This document shows positions 26,691-35,135 of a DNA stretch of 64,000 bases, piece after piece. Each line of letters opens with the position of its first letter. Within the stretch, counting starts at the first letter, position 1. Made by a program: the position numbers and the translations under genes. The stretch comes from Sediminispirochaeta bajacaliforniensis DSM 16054 (GTDB lineage Bacteria > Spirochaetota > Spirochaetia > DSM-16054 > Sediminispirochaetaceae). The notes below the pieces were generated by a model. It searched no databases and was not told the origin of the DNA. It saw only the letters and a list, made by a program, of their open reading frames with translations. The stretch lies in contig NZ_KB899415.1 in the NCBI RefSeq assembly GCF_000378205.1, forward strand, positions 62,001-126,000, written 5' to 3'.

Positions 26691-26754
26691 AAAACAACAG
26701 CTGTTTTGTTGATGTGATTATTAATGTGTACAAAGAATAAGTTTTATTCTTTGT
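26691..26754. promoter_or_regulatory. Two further symmetrical sequences before the phosphatase gene
   Basis: An imperfect 20-bp palindrome centred at 26700/26701 (AACAG|CTGTT core) is followed by a perfect 11-bp inverted repeat with a 3-nt spacer (ACAAAGAATAA / TTATTCTTTGT, 26730-26754). No T tract follows. They may be operators or an mRNA leader hairpin; the nearest -10-like sequence is TATACT at 26672-26677. Confidence 0.4.
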
Positions 26755-26816
26755 CGCATCTGTTTTGTGGGTACCCATTGCATAGAACTCTTTTCAATTT
26801 CTAAGGAGATATACCC

Positions 26817-28247
26817 ATGAAAAAAAGGTTCTTATGGGGCGTTCTTGCATCGGTTTTTTTGTTGTGTACTTCGGCTTGTAACACCACGGGAAACCATGCC
26901 GAGAGCGGTAAGTCGGAAGTATCTGGATCATTGTTCCTTGGCTCAAAAAGTCCGTACCCGGTACCTACTAATCTTGTCTACACAGAAGCTCCTGCTGGTT
27001 ATGAGGCCTCGTTTTTGTATGTACTGCATCGACACGGATCTAGAAATTTATCAGGTTTCAAATATGACAAGGCATGGCTTGAATTATTGGATGCTGCTCG
27101 AAAAGACGGGCAATTAACAGAAGCCGGGACCATGCTCTATGGGGAAATAAAGCAGATCGCAGATTACGAAATTGGTAAATACGGTCTTTTGACAAACCTC
27201 GGGAAAGATGAACTTTTCGGCATCGGAAAAAGGGCTGGAGAAAATTTCAGCGATCTCTTCTGTACTGGAAGCCCTCTTTTCGCCGATGCTACCTACAAAG
27301 AGAGAACGCAAGAGTCGAGGGACAGCTTCTTGGCGGGGCTTGTGGCTTCAGGTTATCATGGAGAAATAGATAAAACTTTCTATGAAAAGAAAAAAGATCC
27401 CTATCTGCGTCCCATGGATTTGGCAAAGAAGTATAGCGATTATTTTGACAATGGCCTCTGGCATGAAACGATAAAAAAATATCAAAATTGTGATGCTGTA
27501 CGGCTGATGGCTGAAAGGGTCTGTTCTCAATTTTTTGGAACGCGTTTTCTACGAAAATTGGACAGAGGTGAGATGGAATTCTATGATGAGAAGGGAAAGG
27601 TCATAATTGACAGCACTGCTACGGCAAGCTCGGCATTGTATGAACTCTACATCATTCTTCCTGCACTACGTGAAGACGGATTTGCAGATATTAATCTGAA
27701 AAAATATTTTCAGGATGACGAGCTTCAGATGTTTGAAACAATACAAAATGCGAAGTCGTTTTATACATATGGCAGTGGAGATCCAGCTTCAGAAAATATC
27801 TCACTTAATATTATGGCCCCACTGGCTAAGCACATGATTAATGCTATTGACGAATCTTTGGATGGAAGTTCTCCGTATCTTGCAGTATGTAGTTTTGCTC
27901 ATGCAGAAACTCTGGTCCCTCTCGTCGGATTTCTTGATATTGAGAATGCCGGTAAGGCTTATGATTCCGTTGAAGAAGCGGTAAAAAACTGGAACACCGC
28001 CTATTATGGACCGATGGGCGGAAATTTGCAATTAGTTGTCTATAGGTCACCCGGTAAAGAAGCTCTTATAAAAGTTCTTCTTAACGAAAGAGAAAGCCGA
28101 TTTTCTGAAGAGATATCCCCTTCCCAGGGGCCTTACTATCGTTGGTCCGAGATCAGACAGTATTATCTTAAAAAGGTAGAGGCTTTGGGCATAGTTCCAA
28201 ACAGTAGTGTTGAAGATGATATTTTCAATCTGAAGAACAATTTCTAA
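26817..28247 (+). CDS. MINPP/phytase-like histidine phosphatase lipoprotein
   Basis: A 476-residue lipoprotein (CTSAC lipobox, Cys21) of the branch-2 histidine phosphatase clan. The catalytic LHRHGSR is at 71-76 (phosphorylated His73). The C-terminal proton donor motif is HAE at 362-364 (SFAHAETLVPLVGFL) rather than the HD of AppA/PhyA-type phytases. HAE is the hallmark of multiple inositol-polyphosphate phosphatases. A supporting segment reads RTQESRDSFLAGLV. It would strip phosphates from phytate or a similar polyphosphate outside the cytoplasm. Its own operator (CACACGTGTG) and terminator frame it as a single transcript beside system 2. AAGGAG lies before ATG 26817. Confidence 0.85.
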   Translation: MKKRFLWGVLASVFLLCTSACNTTGNHAESGKSEVSGSLFLGSKSPYPVPTNLVYTEAPAGYEASFLYVLHRHGSRNLSGFKYDKAWLELLDAARKDGQLTEAGTMLYGEIKQIADYEIGKYGLLTNLGKDELFGIGKRAGENFSDLFCTGSPLFADATYKERTQESRDSFLAGLVASGYHGEIDKTFYEKKKDPYLRPMDLAKKYSDYFDNGLWHETIKKYQNCDAVRLMAERVCSQFFGTRFLRKLDRGEMEFYDEKGKVIIDSTATASSALYELYIILPALREDGFADINLKKYFQDDELQMFETIQNAKSFYTYGSGDPASENISLNIMAPLAKHMINAIDESLDGSSPYLAVCSFAHAETLVPLVGFLDIENAGKAYDSVEEAVKNWNTAYYGPMGGNLQLVVYRSPGKEALIKVLLNERESRFSEEISPSQGPYYRWSEIRQYYLKKVEALGIVPNSSVEDDIFNLKNNF

Positions 28248-28270
28248 CCGCATACGAAAGGCTTGCTCAT

Positions 28271-28301
28271 GGGACACATTCCTCAAAAATGTGTCCCTTT
28301 T
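28271..28301 (+). terminator. Rho-independent terminator of the phosphatase gene
   Basis: A 10-bp stem GGGACACATT/AATGTGTCCC with a 7-nt loop, then TTTT, 24 bp after the stop codon. It separates the phosphatase gene from system 2. Confidence 0.85.
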
Positions 28302-28331
28302 GACTTTACCATTTGGGCTTTAACATTTTTC

Positions 28332-28360
28332 TTTACAAATGCAAGAAACGAAGCTACCAT
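28332..28360 (+). promoter_or_regulatory. Promoter of transport system 2
   Basis: TTTACA (28332-28337), a 17-bp spacer and TACCAT (28355-28360). The expected start of transcription falls inside the palindrome 28363-28380. Confidence 0.55.
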
Positions 28361-28362
28361 AT

Positions 28363-28399
28363 AACACACACGTGTGCGTTATATGAACAAACGTGTGTT
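28363..28399. promoter_or_regulatory. Double operator at system 2
   Basis: AACACACACGTGTGCGTT (28363-28380) is an 18-bp palindrome with a single mismatched pair and the core CACACGTGTG. A second site AACAAACGTGTGTT (28386-28399) is a 14-bp palindrome with one mismatch; the centres are 21 bp apart (two helical turns). Their position over the transcription start fits repression by LacI regulator 1. Confidence 0.65.
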
Positions 28400-28413
28400 T
28401 TAGGAGGGAAAAC

Positions 28414-29475
28414 ATGAAAAAACGAGTGATGCTTTTTTTGACTGCGACGATTTTAGGGACAGCTCTTTTACTGAGTTGTGGTGGACGTTCCGCAGAAAAA
28501 AGTGACGGAGAAGGAAAAGCTGAGTCGACACACCTTACTATGTATTGTGCTCTTCCAGAAACGGAAATTCCTTCATACCTTGAGGCCTTCAAGGAAGACA
28601 CCGGGATTACCGTCGATTTTGTACGCTTGTCGGCTGGGGAAGTATTATCAAAGGTTCAGGTTGAAAAGAACAATCCGCAGGCAAGCATTTGGTATGGCGG
28701 TAATTGCGATACCTTTATTGCTGCTGCTGCCAATGACCTTCTTGAGCCCTATAAGTCATCGGAGCTGATCAATATTCCTGCCAGTTATCAGGATCCTGAT
28801 GGCTATTGGTCTCCTGTCTATGTTGGGGCTTTGGCCTTTGCCGTCAACAAGGAGTGGTTTGCGGACCATTCACTTTCCTATCCTACATCCTGGAACGATC
28901 TTCTGGATCCGCAATACAAGGATCAGATTTCAATGGCTCATCCCGGATCTTCAGGTACGGCATATACCATTCTGGCCACAATGGTGCAGATGCTTGGAGA
29001 GGAAGAGGCCATGGCCTATATGAAGGAACTGGACAAGAATATTCGGCAGTATACAAAATCAGGTTCCGCACCCCCTAAGAATGTTGGGTTGGGGGAGGCC
29101 TCCATCGGTCTGGCCTTTTCTCATGATTGTTTAAAGCCGGCCGTTCAAGGATATCCTGTGGAGACTGTCTTTCCGAAGGACGGTACTGGTTATGAGATTG
29201 GTGCCATTGCAATTATAAAGAATGGGCCAAAAGAGGAACACGAGAATGCAAAAAAATTCATTGACTGGGTTTTAAGCGAACGAGCTCAGGATATCTATTC
29301 GCAAAACAGCTCTTTTCGTCTGCCGGTTAATATGCATGCGCAGGTTCCCTCCGGTGCCATCAGCATCGATAAGCTTCCGATAATAGAATACGATTTTATT
29401 TGGGCTGGAGAGAATCGTAAACGACTCATTGAGAAATTCAGCGATGTCGTTTCCAACGCAAATAATCTTAAATAG
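28414..29475 (+). CDS. ABC transporter substrate-binding lipoprotein 2 (FbpA/AfuA-like)
   Basis: A 353-residue lipoprotein (ALLLSC lipobox near residue 20). The COG1840 fold signature reads LTMYCALPETEIPSYLEAF, then SAGEVLSKVQVEKNNPQASIWYGG, and the hinge segment KDQISMAHPGSSGTAYTILATM parallels SBP1. The AfuA branch of this family binds sugar phosphates. In this operon the downstream partners are a permease, an ATPase, a HAD phosphatase and a PfkB kinase, which fits a phosphorylated polyol better than iron. The start at 28414 has AGGAGGGAAAAC upstream; the in-frame ATG at 28393 lies inside the operator. Confidence 0.88.
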   Translation: MKKRVMLFLTATILGTALLLSCGGRSAEKSDGEGKAESTHLTMYCALPETEIPSYLEAFKEDTGITVDFVRLSAGEVLSKVQVEKNNPQASIWYGGNCDTFIAAAANDLLEPYKSSELINIPASYQDPDGYWSPVYVGALAFAVNKEWFADHSLSYPTSWNDLLDPQYKDQISMAHPGSSGTAYTILATMVQMLGEEEAMAYMKELDKNIRQYTKSGSAPPKNVGLGEASIGLAFSHDCLKPAVQGYPVETVFPKDGTGYEIGAIAIIKNGPKEEHENAKKFIDWVLSERAQDIYSQNSSFRLPVNMHAQVPSGAISIDKLPIIEYDFIWAGENRKRLIEKFSDVVSNANNLK

Positions 29476-29485
29476 ATGAACCTAT

Positions 29486-29509
29486 CCGGAAGCCTTTTCC
29501 GGCTTCCGG
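29486..29509. terminator. Intercistronic hairpin after SBP2
   Basis: A 9-bp stem CCGGAAGCC/GGCTTCCGG with a 6-nt loop, 10 bp after the SBP2 stop. It has no T tract. It is probably a partial attenuator or an mRNA stabiliser that keeps binding-protein mRNA in excess. Confidence 0.55.
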
Positions 29510-29527
29510 TATCTTGAAGGAAGTATT

Positions 29528-31213
29528 ATGAGAAACGGCACCAACGATCTTATGTGGAAGATGAAAATGATAATAAAAGAGCCCATTTTGATTATTTTCA
29601 TTCTTCTTTTGTTGTTACTTTTAACCGTTTTTGTTTTTTATCCATTATTAATGCTGATAAAATATAGTATCACTGCGGATGGCGGCGAGCTTTCTCTTCA
29701 AACCATCTGGGCCGTGGTAAAAAATGGTTCGTATAGAATCATCTTTAGCAACAGCATTAAACTCGGGCTCATCTCGGCATGTATAGCGACGATTATCGGA
29801 TATATCTTTGCTTTTGCCATTACCCGAACCGAACTCCCCATGAAGGGCTTCATGAAAACAATGGCGACGTTGCCAATTGTATCGCCGCCGTTTGTACTCT
29901 CTCTTTCTATTATTTTCCTTTTTGGCAGGAAAGGATTGATTACAAACGGACTGCTGGGGCTCACGGATTTTAATGTATATGGCATGCATAGTTTGATTTT
30001 GGTCCAAACAATTTCTTTTTTTCCTGTTGCCTATCTGACGCTTTCTGGTATTTTGCAAGCTATAGACTCTTCGGTGGAAGATGCTGCACTTAACCTTGGG
30101 GCTTCACGGTGGAAAATTTTCTGGACCGTGACGTTTCCTTTATCTCTTCCGGGTATCTTTAGTGCATTTCTTTTGGTATTCATACAATCCTTACAGGATT
30201 TTAGTAACCCGGCCGTTATCGGTGGGGGATTTCCTACATTGGGCGTTGAAGCGTATCGCGTAATTACCGGCATGTATGATCTAAGAACAGGTGCAATTCT
30301 CTCTATCATGTTGTTGATTCCCAGTTTGATGGCCTTTCTCCTCCAGCGATACTGGATAAGCGGAAAGGGGTTTGTCACTGTAACCGGTAAGCCCTCTCAG
30401 AATAGAACCAAGTTGAATCAGAGGCACATTGTCATACCGCTTTTTGCGGTTTGCTTACTTTTTTGCGCCGTCATTGTACTTTTCTATGGAACGGTCATTG
30501 TCGGAGCCTTTGTAAAAGTTTGGGGCGTAAATTATTCCTTTACCCTTGATCATTTTCGGTATGTCTTTTCCATAGGCTTCAAACCACTGAGGAATGCGGT
30601 TACTCTGGCAATTATTGCGACACCTATTACCGGTCTGACAGGGATGGCAATTGCTTTCTTAACGGTCAGAAAAAGTTTCTTTGGTAAGCGCTATATGAGT
30701 CTTGCTTCGTTGCTCACCTTTGCCCTTCCCGGGACCGTTGTCGGTATCAGCTATATTCTTGCGTTCAACGATCGTCCTTTTTTGCTGACGGGGACGGCGG
30801 TGATTCTTATCTGTGTATTTGTTTTCAGAAATCTTCCGGTAGGAATTGAGGGAGCAAGTTCCGCTCTTATGCAGATTGATCCTTCAATTGAAGAGGCCTC
30901 TATAAACATGGGTGCAGGTAGTTTCTATACCTTTTTCCATATAACCCTTCCGTTGATTCGGGGAGCCTTTTTTTCCGGGCTGGTATATTCGTTTGTCAGA
31001 GCCATGACGGCGGTGAGTGCCATTATTTTTCTCGTTTCGGCGCGTTGGAATGTTGTCACGACCAGGATTTTTTCACTTTTTGAGGTGAGCCAGTATAGTG
31101 ATGCCGCAGCGTATATTGTGATAATGATCATCGTAATAGTATGTGCAATTTATGTTCTTAGTTTTCTTGTAAACAAGATGGATCCCGAAAAAAACGCTAT
31201 GGTAAGGAAATAA
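29528..31213 (+). CDS. ABC transporter permease 2 (fused two-domain)
   Basis: A 561-residue inner-membrane protein with about 12 hydrophobic segments and two transport domains in one chain. The EAA loops are EDAALNLGASRWKIFWTVTFPLSLPG (near 180-205) and EEASINMGAGSFYTFFHITLPLIRG (near 455-480). It has a short first periplasmic loop, unlike permease 1. AAGGAAG lies before ATG 29528. Only 4 bp separate it from the ATPase gene. Confidence 0.93.
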   Translation: MRNGTNDLMWKMKMIIKEPILIIFILLLLLLLTVFVFYPLLMLIKYSITADGGELSLQTIWAVVKNGSYRIIFSNSIKLGLISACIATIIGYIFAFAITRTELPMKGFMKTMATLPIVSPPFVLSLSIIFLFGRKGLITNGLLGLTDFNVYGMHSLILVQTISFFPVAYLTLSGILQAIDSSVEDAALNLGASRWKIFWTVTFPLSLPGIFSAFLLVFIQSLQDFSNPAVIGGGFPTLGVEAYRVITGMYDLRTGAILSIMLLIPSLMAFLLQRYWISGKGFVTVTGKPSQNRTKLNQRHIVIPLFAVCLLFCAVIVLFYGTVIVGAFVKVWGVNYSFTLDHFRYVFSIGFKPLRNAVTLAIIATPITGLTGMAIAFLTVRKSFFGKRYMSLASLLTFALPGTVVGISYILAFNDRPFLLTGTAVILICVFVFRNLPVGIEGASSALMQIDPSIEEASINMGAGSFYTFFHITLPLIRGAFFSGLVYSFVRAMTAVSAIIFLVSARWNVVTTRIFSLFEVSQYSDAAAYIVIMIIVIVCAIYVLSFLVNKMDPEKNAMVRK

Positions 31214-31217
31214 AAAG

Positions 31218-32357
31218 ATGAGAAACCGAATTGAGGATGCAATTAAGGCAAAAAGCAGTAGCCTTCGTCTGGTAGATGTGACAAAAAAGTTTCGTCAAAT
31301 AGGGGGATCAGGAGAGGTTATTGCCGTTGATAATGTTAATCTTTCGATCGAATCAGGTGAGCTTGTTACCCTTTTAGGACCTTCCGGTTGTGGAAAAACT
31401 ACAACGTTGAGAATGGTTGCAGGATTCGAGAGTGTGACCTCCGGCAAGCTTTTTCTCGGAGATGAAATGATAGAATCCGTACCTCCGAATAAGCGTGATA
31501 TGGCTATGATGTTTCAGAGCTATGCACTTTTTCCTCATATGACCGTATATAACAATATACGTTATGGTTTGAAGCTAAAAAAACTTCCCGAGGCTGAGAT
31601 AAAACAGCGGACGAATCAGATAATCGAGCTTATGCAAATCAAAGGTATGGAAAACAGGCTTCCTTCGCAAATCTCCGGGGGACAACAGCAGCGCGTCGCA
31701 TTAGCAAGGGCTGTCGTCATTGAGCCCAAGGTCTTGCTGTTTGATGAACCTCTTTCAAACCTTGATGCAAAACTTAGGGAATATATGCGTGATGAGCTTC
31801 GTGCTCTTCAAAAGCGGTTGGGTATAACCAGCCTGTATGTCACTCACGATCAATCCGAGGCTATGGCTATATCGGATAAAGTGGTACTCATGAATGCCGG
31901 GAGGATCGTTCAGGTAGGAACCCCGTTGGATTTGTATAATGAACCGGCGAGCCTTTTTGTTGCAGAGTTTATAGGAAAGTCCAATTTTCTTCCCTGCGAA
32001 ATAAAGGAAAAAAGTGACGACGGTATTGAGTCGGTTATTCTTGGTGCCAGAATTACCGTACCCTCGCCGGGAAAGCATTTTTCCTTTTTCAAAGGAGAGG
32101 CCACTGCCGTAATTCGGCCCGAATTTATTAGGGTATTAGAAAAAGAAGATGGGCAGTTTACAGGAGTAGTACGAAAAACGGTTTTCTTCGGTAATTTTGT
32201 CGAATACGAAATAGAAATTAAAAATAGGATCATCAAAGTTGAATCATATTGTCCACTTGAAAAGAAAATATATCAAGTAGAGGATATCGTCGGCATAGCC
32301 GTGAATATCGATGGTATACGTTTGCTGAAAAATAACGATGGGGAAGCGGATGCTTGA
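31218..32357 (+). CDS. ABC transporter ATP-binding protein 2
   Basis: A 379-residue ATPase of system 2. Walker A is GPSGCGKTT (near 55), the signature [14 protein letters not shown], Walker [15 protein letters not shown], the H-loop VTHDQSEA, followed by a TOBE-like C-terminal domain (about 265-379) as in sugar and FbpC-type importers. The stop overlaps the start of the HAD gene (ATGCTTGA), so the two are coupled. Confidence 0.94.
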   Translation: MRNRIEDAIKAKSSSLRLVDVTKKFRQIGGSGEVIAVDNVNLSIESGELVTLLGPSGCGKTTTLRMVAGFESVTSGKLFLGDEMIESVPPNKRDMAMMFQSYALFPHMTVYNNIRYGLKLKKLPEAEIKQRTNQIIELMQIKGMENRLPSQISGGQQQRVALARAVVIEPKVLLFDEPLSNLDAKLREYMRDELRALQKRLGITSLYVTHDQSEAMAISDKVVLMNAGRIVQVGTPLDLYNEPASLFVAEFIGKSNFLPCEIKEKSDDGIESVILGARITVPSPGKHFSFFKGEATAVIRPEFIRVLEKEDGQFTGVVRKTVFFGNFVEYEIEIKNRIIKVESYCPLEKKIYQVEDIVGIAVNIDGIRLLKNNDGEADA

Positions 32358-33156
32358 GTACACACTTGCAATATGTGACATCGACGGGACATTGGTAGAT
32401 GCTGAGAAAAAGATTTCTTCATTTAATAAAAAGATGATAAAAGAGTTTTGCCGCTGCGGAGGAATGCTCTCTTTTGCAACGGGAAGAATCGAGAAATCGG
32501 CGATTCCCTATTACGAAGAATTGGAGATGCATATCCCGATTATTTTATATAACGGGGCAAGAATTTATCACCCCGATACCAAAACGGCGATCTATGATTC
32601 CTTTCTTACCACGTGTGATGTCGATAGGGCCATAGATCTTTTACCACAATTCCCTTTTGATTATGTTTTTTATTCGAATGGAGAGGCTTATACCCTGAAG
32701 AGGTCCGATAATGTACGCCGATACGAAGAGGGTGATAGAATTACTTGTGCCTTGATCGACAGTGTGGACGTGCTAAAAGAAAGGGAGATAACAAAAATTC
32801 TGATGATCGGTGATAATAGTTTGTTTAAGAAATTTCGGGACCTTTTCTCGGATGATGCTGCTACCTCTGCCCGACTTGTGCAATCTGAATTAAATTTCCT
32901 TGAAATTCTTCCAAGTGCTGTGAGCAAAGGAAGTTCGTTATTGCATTTGGCCGACTACCTCGGGATCAATATAAAACGGATTGCCTGTTTTGGCGACGGC
33001 TTGAATGACATGGAGATGATACGCAATGCGGGACTGGGGGTTGCCATGGGCAATGCTCGTCAGGAATTAAAAGATGCTGCCGATATAGTTGCTCCTTCCA
33101 ATACCGAAGATGGAGTTGGAAAGATCTTAAAAGCCATCATGGAGAAAAAAATATGA
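32350..33156 (+). CDS. Cof-type HAD phosphatase
   Basis: A 268-residue class IIB HAD hydrolase. Motif I is ICDIDGTLVD with both aspartates, motif II is FATGRIEK, the motif III lysine lies in SKGSSLLHLADYLGI and motif IV is CFGDGLNDMEM. Cof-type enzymes dephosphorylate sugar phosphates and similar small esters. Its place between the ATPase and kinase genes suggests it removes phosphate from the imported substrate. ATG 32350 is chosen because it is preceded by GGGGAAG and overlaps the ATPase stop; an ATG 12 bp upstream lacks a site. The 3' end overlaps the kinase gene as ATGA. Confidence 0.88.
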   Translation: MLEYTLAICDIDGTLVDAEKKISSFNKKMIKEFCRCGGMLSFATGRIEKSAIPYYEELEMHIPIILYNGARIYHPDTKTAIYDSFLTTCDVDRAIDLLPQFPFDYVFYSNGEAYTLKRSDNVRRYEEGDRITCALIDSVDVLKEREITKILMIGDNSLFKKFRDLFSDDAATSARLVQSELNFLEILPSAVSKGSSLLHLADYLGINIKRIACFGDGLNDMEMIRNAGLGVAMGNARQELKDAADIVAPSNTEDGVGKILKAIMEKKI

Positions 33157-34046
33157 CATACGATATAACAATGATCGGGCATATCTCAAAAGATGTCATG
33201 ATTTACCCTGAAGAGGAGCAAAGATTTATCGGAGGACCTGTCATCTATTCCTCAATCGCCGCTACTCGTTCGGGAAAACGGATACATGTTATTACAAAAT
33301 GTTCGGAAAAAGATAAAGCGGCGCTATGCGGTATGGAAGCGGAGGGCGTGAAGGTTAGCTGGTTAGCTTCGCCCGATACAACCAGTATAGAAAATATATA
33401 TCTTTCCGATGATCGCGAAAGGCGAAAGGTTCGGCTTTTAAGTAAAGCCTCTTCTTTTTCTCTCGAAGAACTCCCGGAAGCAGGAAGCCTCATCTTCCAT
33501 TTGGCAGGTTTATTTAAGGACGAGATACCTGATGCCATTATTCCTCATCTTGCAAAGAAAGGGAGTGTCGGTGTCGATGCCCAGGGCCTTCTTCGATGCA
33601 ACGAGAAAGGAGCGCTTTTTTTCAAGAACTGGGAAAACGCCCATCAGCTCATGCCCCATATCAGCTATTTTAAGGCGGATGCAATGGAGGCTGAAATCCT
33701 AACCGGAACCTCTGATAGAAAAGATGCCGCACGGATTCTTGCGGATATGGGGGCAAAAGAGATCGTCATTACCCATCATGACGGAGTTCTCGTTTTGGTA
33801 AACGGCGAATTTTTCTATGCTCCCTATACTGCTGCAAACCTGTCCGGCAGGACTGGCCGGGGTGATACCACCTTTGCCGCCTACATGGCTGTTCGACTTG
33901 ATTCCGATCCCTCTTGGGCAACGGCTTATGCCGCCGCCCTCTGTTCCATGAAAATGGAAGCCCCTGGCCCATTCTCGGGGACTGAGGAAATGGTATATGA
34001 ACGAATGAAGCATATGGGATTTTCTCGTGAGAGCCAGGAAAAATAG
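33153..34046 (+). CDS. PfkB-family kinase 1 (TM0415-like, inositol-linked)
   Basis: A 297-residue ribokinase-fold kinase. It begins TYDITMIGHISKDV, has VITKC near 47 and the C-terminal signature LSGRTGRGDTTFAAYM with catalytic base D238. The usual NxxE magnesium motif reads DAME (176-179). Together with GRTGRGDT this resembles Thermotoga maritima TM0415 as I remember it. TM0415 is encoded in the inositol cluster next to a transporter (InoEFGK, TM0418-0421) reported to recognise myo-inositol phosphate. The most likely substrate is myo-inositol or a related polyol, which is inference. It is the last gene of system 2. Confidence 0.82.
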   Translation: MTYDITMIGHISKDVMIYPEEEQRFIGGPVIYSSIAATRSGKRIHVITKCSEKDKAALCGMEAEGVKVSWLASPDTTSIENIYLSDDRERRKVRLLSKASSFSLEELPEAGSLIFHLAGLFKDEIPDAIIPHLAKKGSVGVDAQGLLRCNEKGALFFKNWENAHQLMPHISYFKADAMEAEILTGTSDRKDAARILADMGAKEIVITHHDGVLVLVNGEFFYAPYTAANLSGRTGRGDTTFAAYMAVRLDSDPSWATAYAAALCSMKMEAPGPFSGTEEMVYERMKHMGFSRESQEK

Positions 34047-34060
34047 TCAAGCGAAAAAAA

Positions 34061-34089
34061 TTGACCGCTGTACATATGCATGCTATAAT
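34061..34089 (+). promoter_or_regulatory. Promoter of LacI regulator 2
   Basis: TTGACC (34061-34066), a 17-bp spacer and a consensus TATAAT (34084-34089) with TGC in front. A strong promoter, abutted by an operator. Confidence 0.8.
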
Positions 34090-34107
34090 TACTTAAACGT
34101 TTGAGTT
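34090..34107. promoter_or_regulatory. LacI-2 operator at its own promoter
   Basis: TACTTAAACGTTTGAGTT is an 18-bp imperfect palindrome directly after the -10 box, over the expected transcription start. It matches the perfect palindrome at 35136-35155 in its left half and core, pointing to autoregulation. Confidence 0.7.
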
Positions 34108-34118
34108 GAGGGATTGTC

Positions 34119-35123
34119 ATGCGAGTGACCATCAAAGATATTGCGAGAGAGGCGGGGGTCTCGACTGCTGCCGTGTCCAAGGCCTTGAATGGACAACCGG
34201 ATATTGGCGAAACAACACGGTTACGAATTATCCGGATAAGTCGTGAATTGGGTTATACCCCGAATATGATTGCCCGCAATTTGGTAACAAAGGGGAATAA
34301 GACCATTGGTGTATTAATTCCCGATATTTCCACGCCCATCTATCCTCGTATCTATAAGGGGATAAATGAAACGGCCATGAAGTACGGATATACACTTTTG
34401 CTTGGCGACACCAAGCGGAGCATAGAAAGCGAAAAGAAATATATCATGACGATGATGGAGAACCGGGTGGCCGGGCTCCTTGTCAGTCCTGTTAGCAATG
34501 ATATCTCTCATATTGTACAGGTTGTTCGGGGACAGATACCGATCATCTATTTCGGTGGAAAGGTCAACGATGCAATGAAGAATTCCATCGGTATCGATAA
34601 TTATCACGGCGCCATGCTCGCCATTGATTATCTAACGGGGCTTGGACATAAGGATATTATCATGATCTGTGATGATCTTGATACGAAAACACGACACGAT
34701 CGAGTCGATGGATATAGGGAGGCAATGGAAAAAAAAGGGTTGAAGCCTCTTGTCGTTTTTAACAATGAAGGTTTAAAAGGTCGTCAGTGTGGTGTTTCGG
34801 CCATACGCCATATCATTGCGGGGAGGACACTTCCTACGGCTGTTTTTGCCTTGAACGATTTGATGGCGATAGGGGCTATGGAGGCTCTCTCCGAGGCGGG
34901 GCTACGGGTTCCCGAGGCTGTTTCCGTGATGGGTTATGATGATATTTCATTTGCATCTCTCCCGATGATAGGACTTTCTACCATCTGGCAACCAAAGTTC
35001 AAAACAGGAGAGATGGCCCTTGAGCTGTTACATAAAAAGTTGCAGGACGATCCTGTAACAGAAGATCGCAAGATTGTCTTGCAGCCTGAACTGAGGATCA
35101 GGACATCGACCTGTCGAATATAA
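34119..35123 (+). CDS. LacI-family transcriptional regulator 2
   Basis: A 334-residue LacI-type repressor. The HTH reads TIKDIAREAGVSTAAVSKALNGQPDIG, the hinge region PNMIARNLVTKGNKTIGVLIPD, and a sensor domain follows. It lies between systems 2 and 3. The palindrome with core TTAAACGTTT flanks it on both sides, at its own promoter and before the PHP gene, so it probably represses itself and system 3. GAGGG lies 6 nt before ATG 34119. Confidence 0.94.
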   Translation: MRVTIKDIAREAGVSTAAVSKALNGQPDIGETTRLRIIRISRELGYTPNMIARNLVTKGNKTIGVLIPDISTPIYPRIYKGINETAMKYGYTLLLGDTKRSIESEKKYIMTMMENRVAGLLVSPVSNDISHIVQVVRGQIPIIYFGGKVNDAMKNSIGIDNYHGAMLAIDYLTGLGHKDIIMICDDLDTKTRHDRVDGYREAMEKKGLKPLVVFNNEGLKGRQCGVSAIRHIIAGRTLPTAVFALNDLMAIGAMEALSEAGLRVPEAVSVMGYDDISFASLPMIGLSTIWQPKFKTGEMALELLHKKLQDDPVTEDRKIVLQPELRIRTSTCRI

Positions 35124-35135
35124 ATTTTTTGTTTA

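Noticed and set aside
26730-26754. Terminator of LacI regulator 1
   Set aside because: The hairpin is AT-rich, 160 bp beyond the stop, and lacks a T tract; a leader or operator element is more likely.
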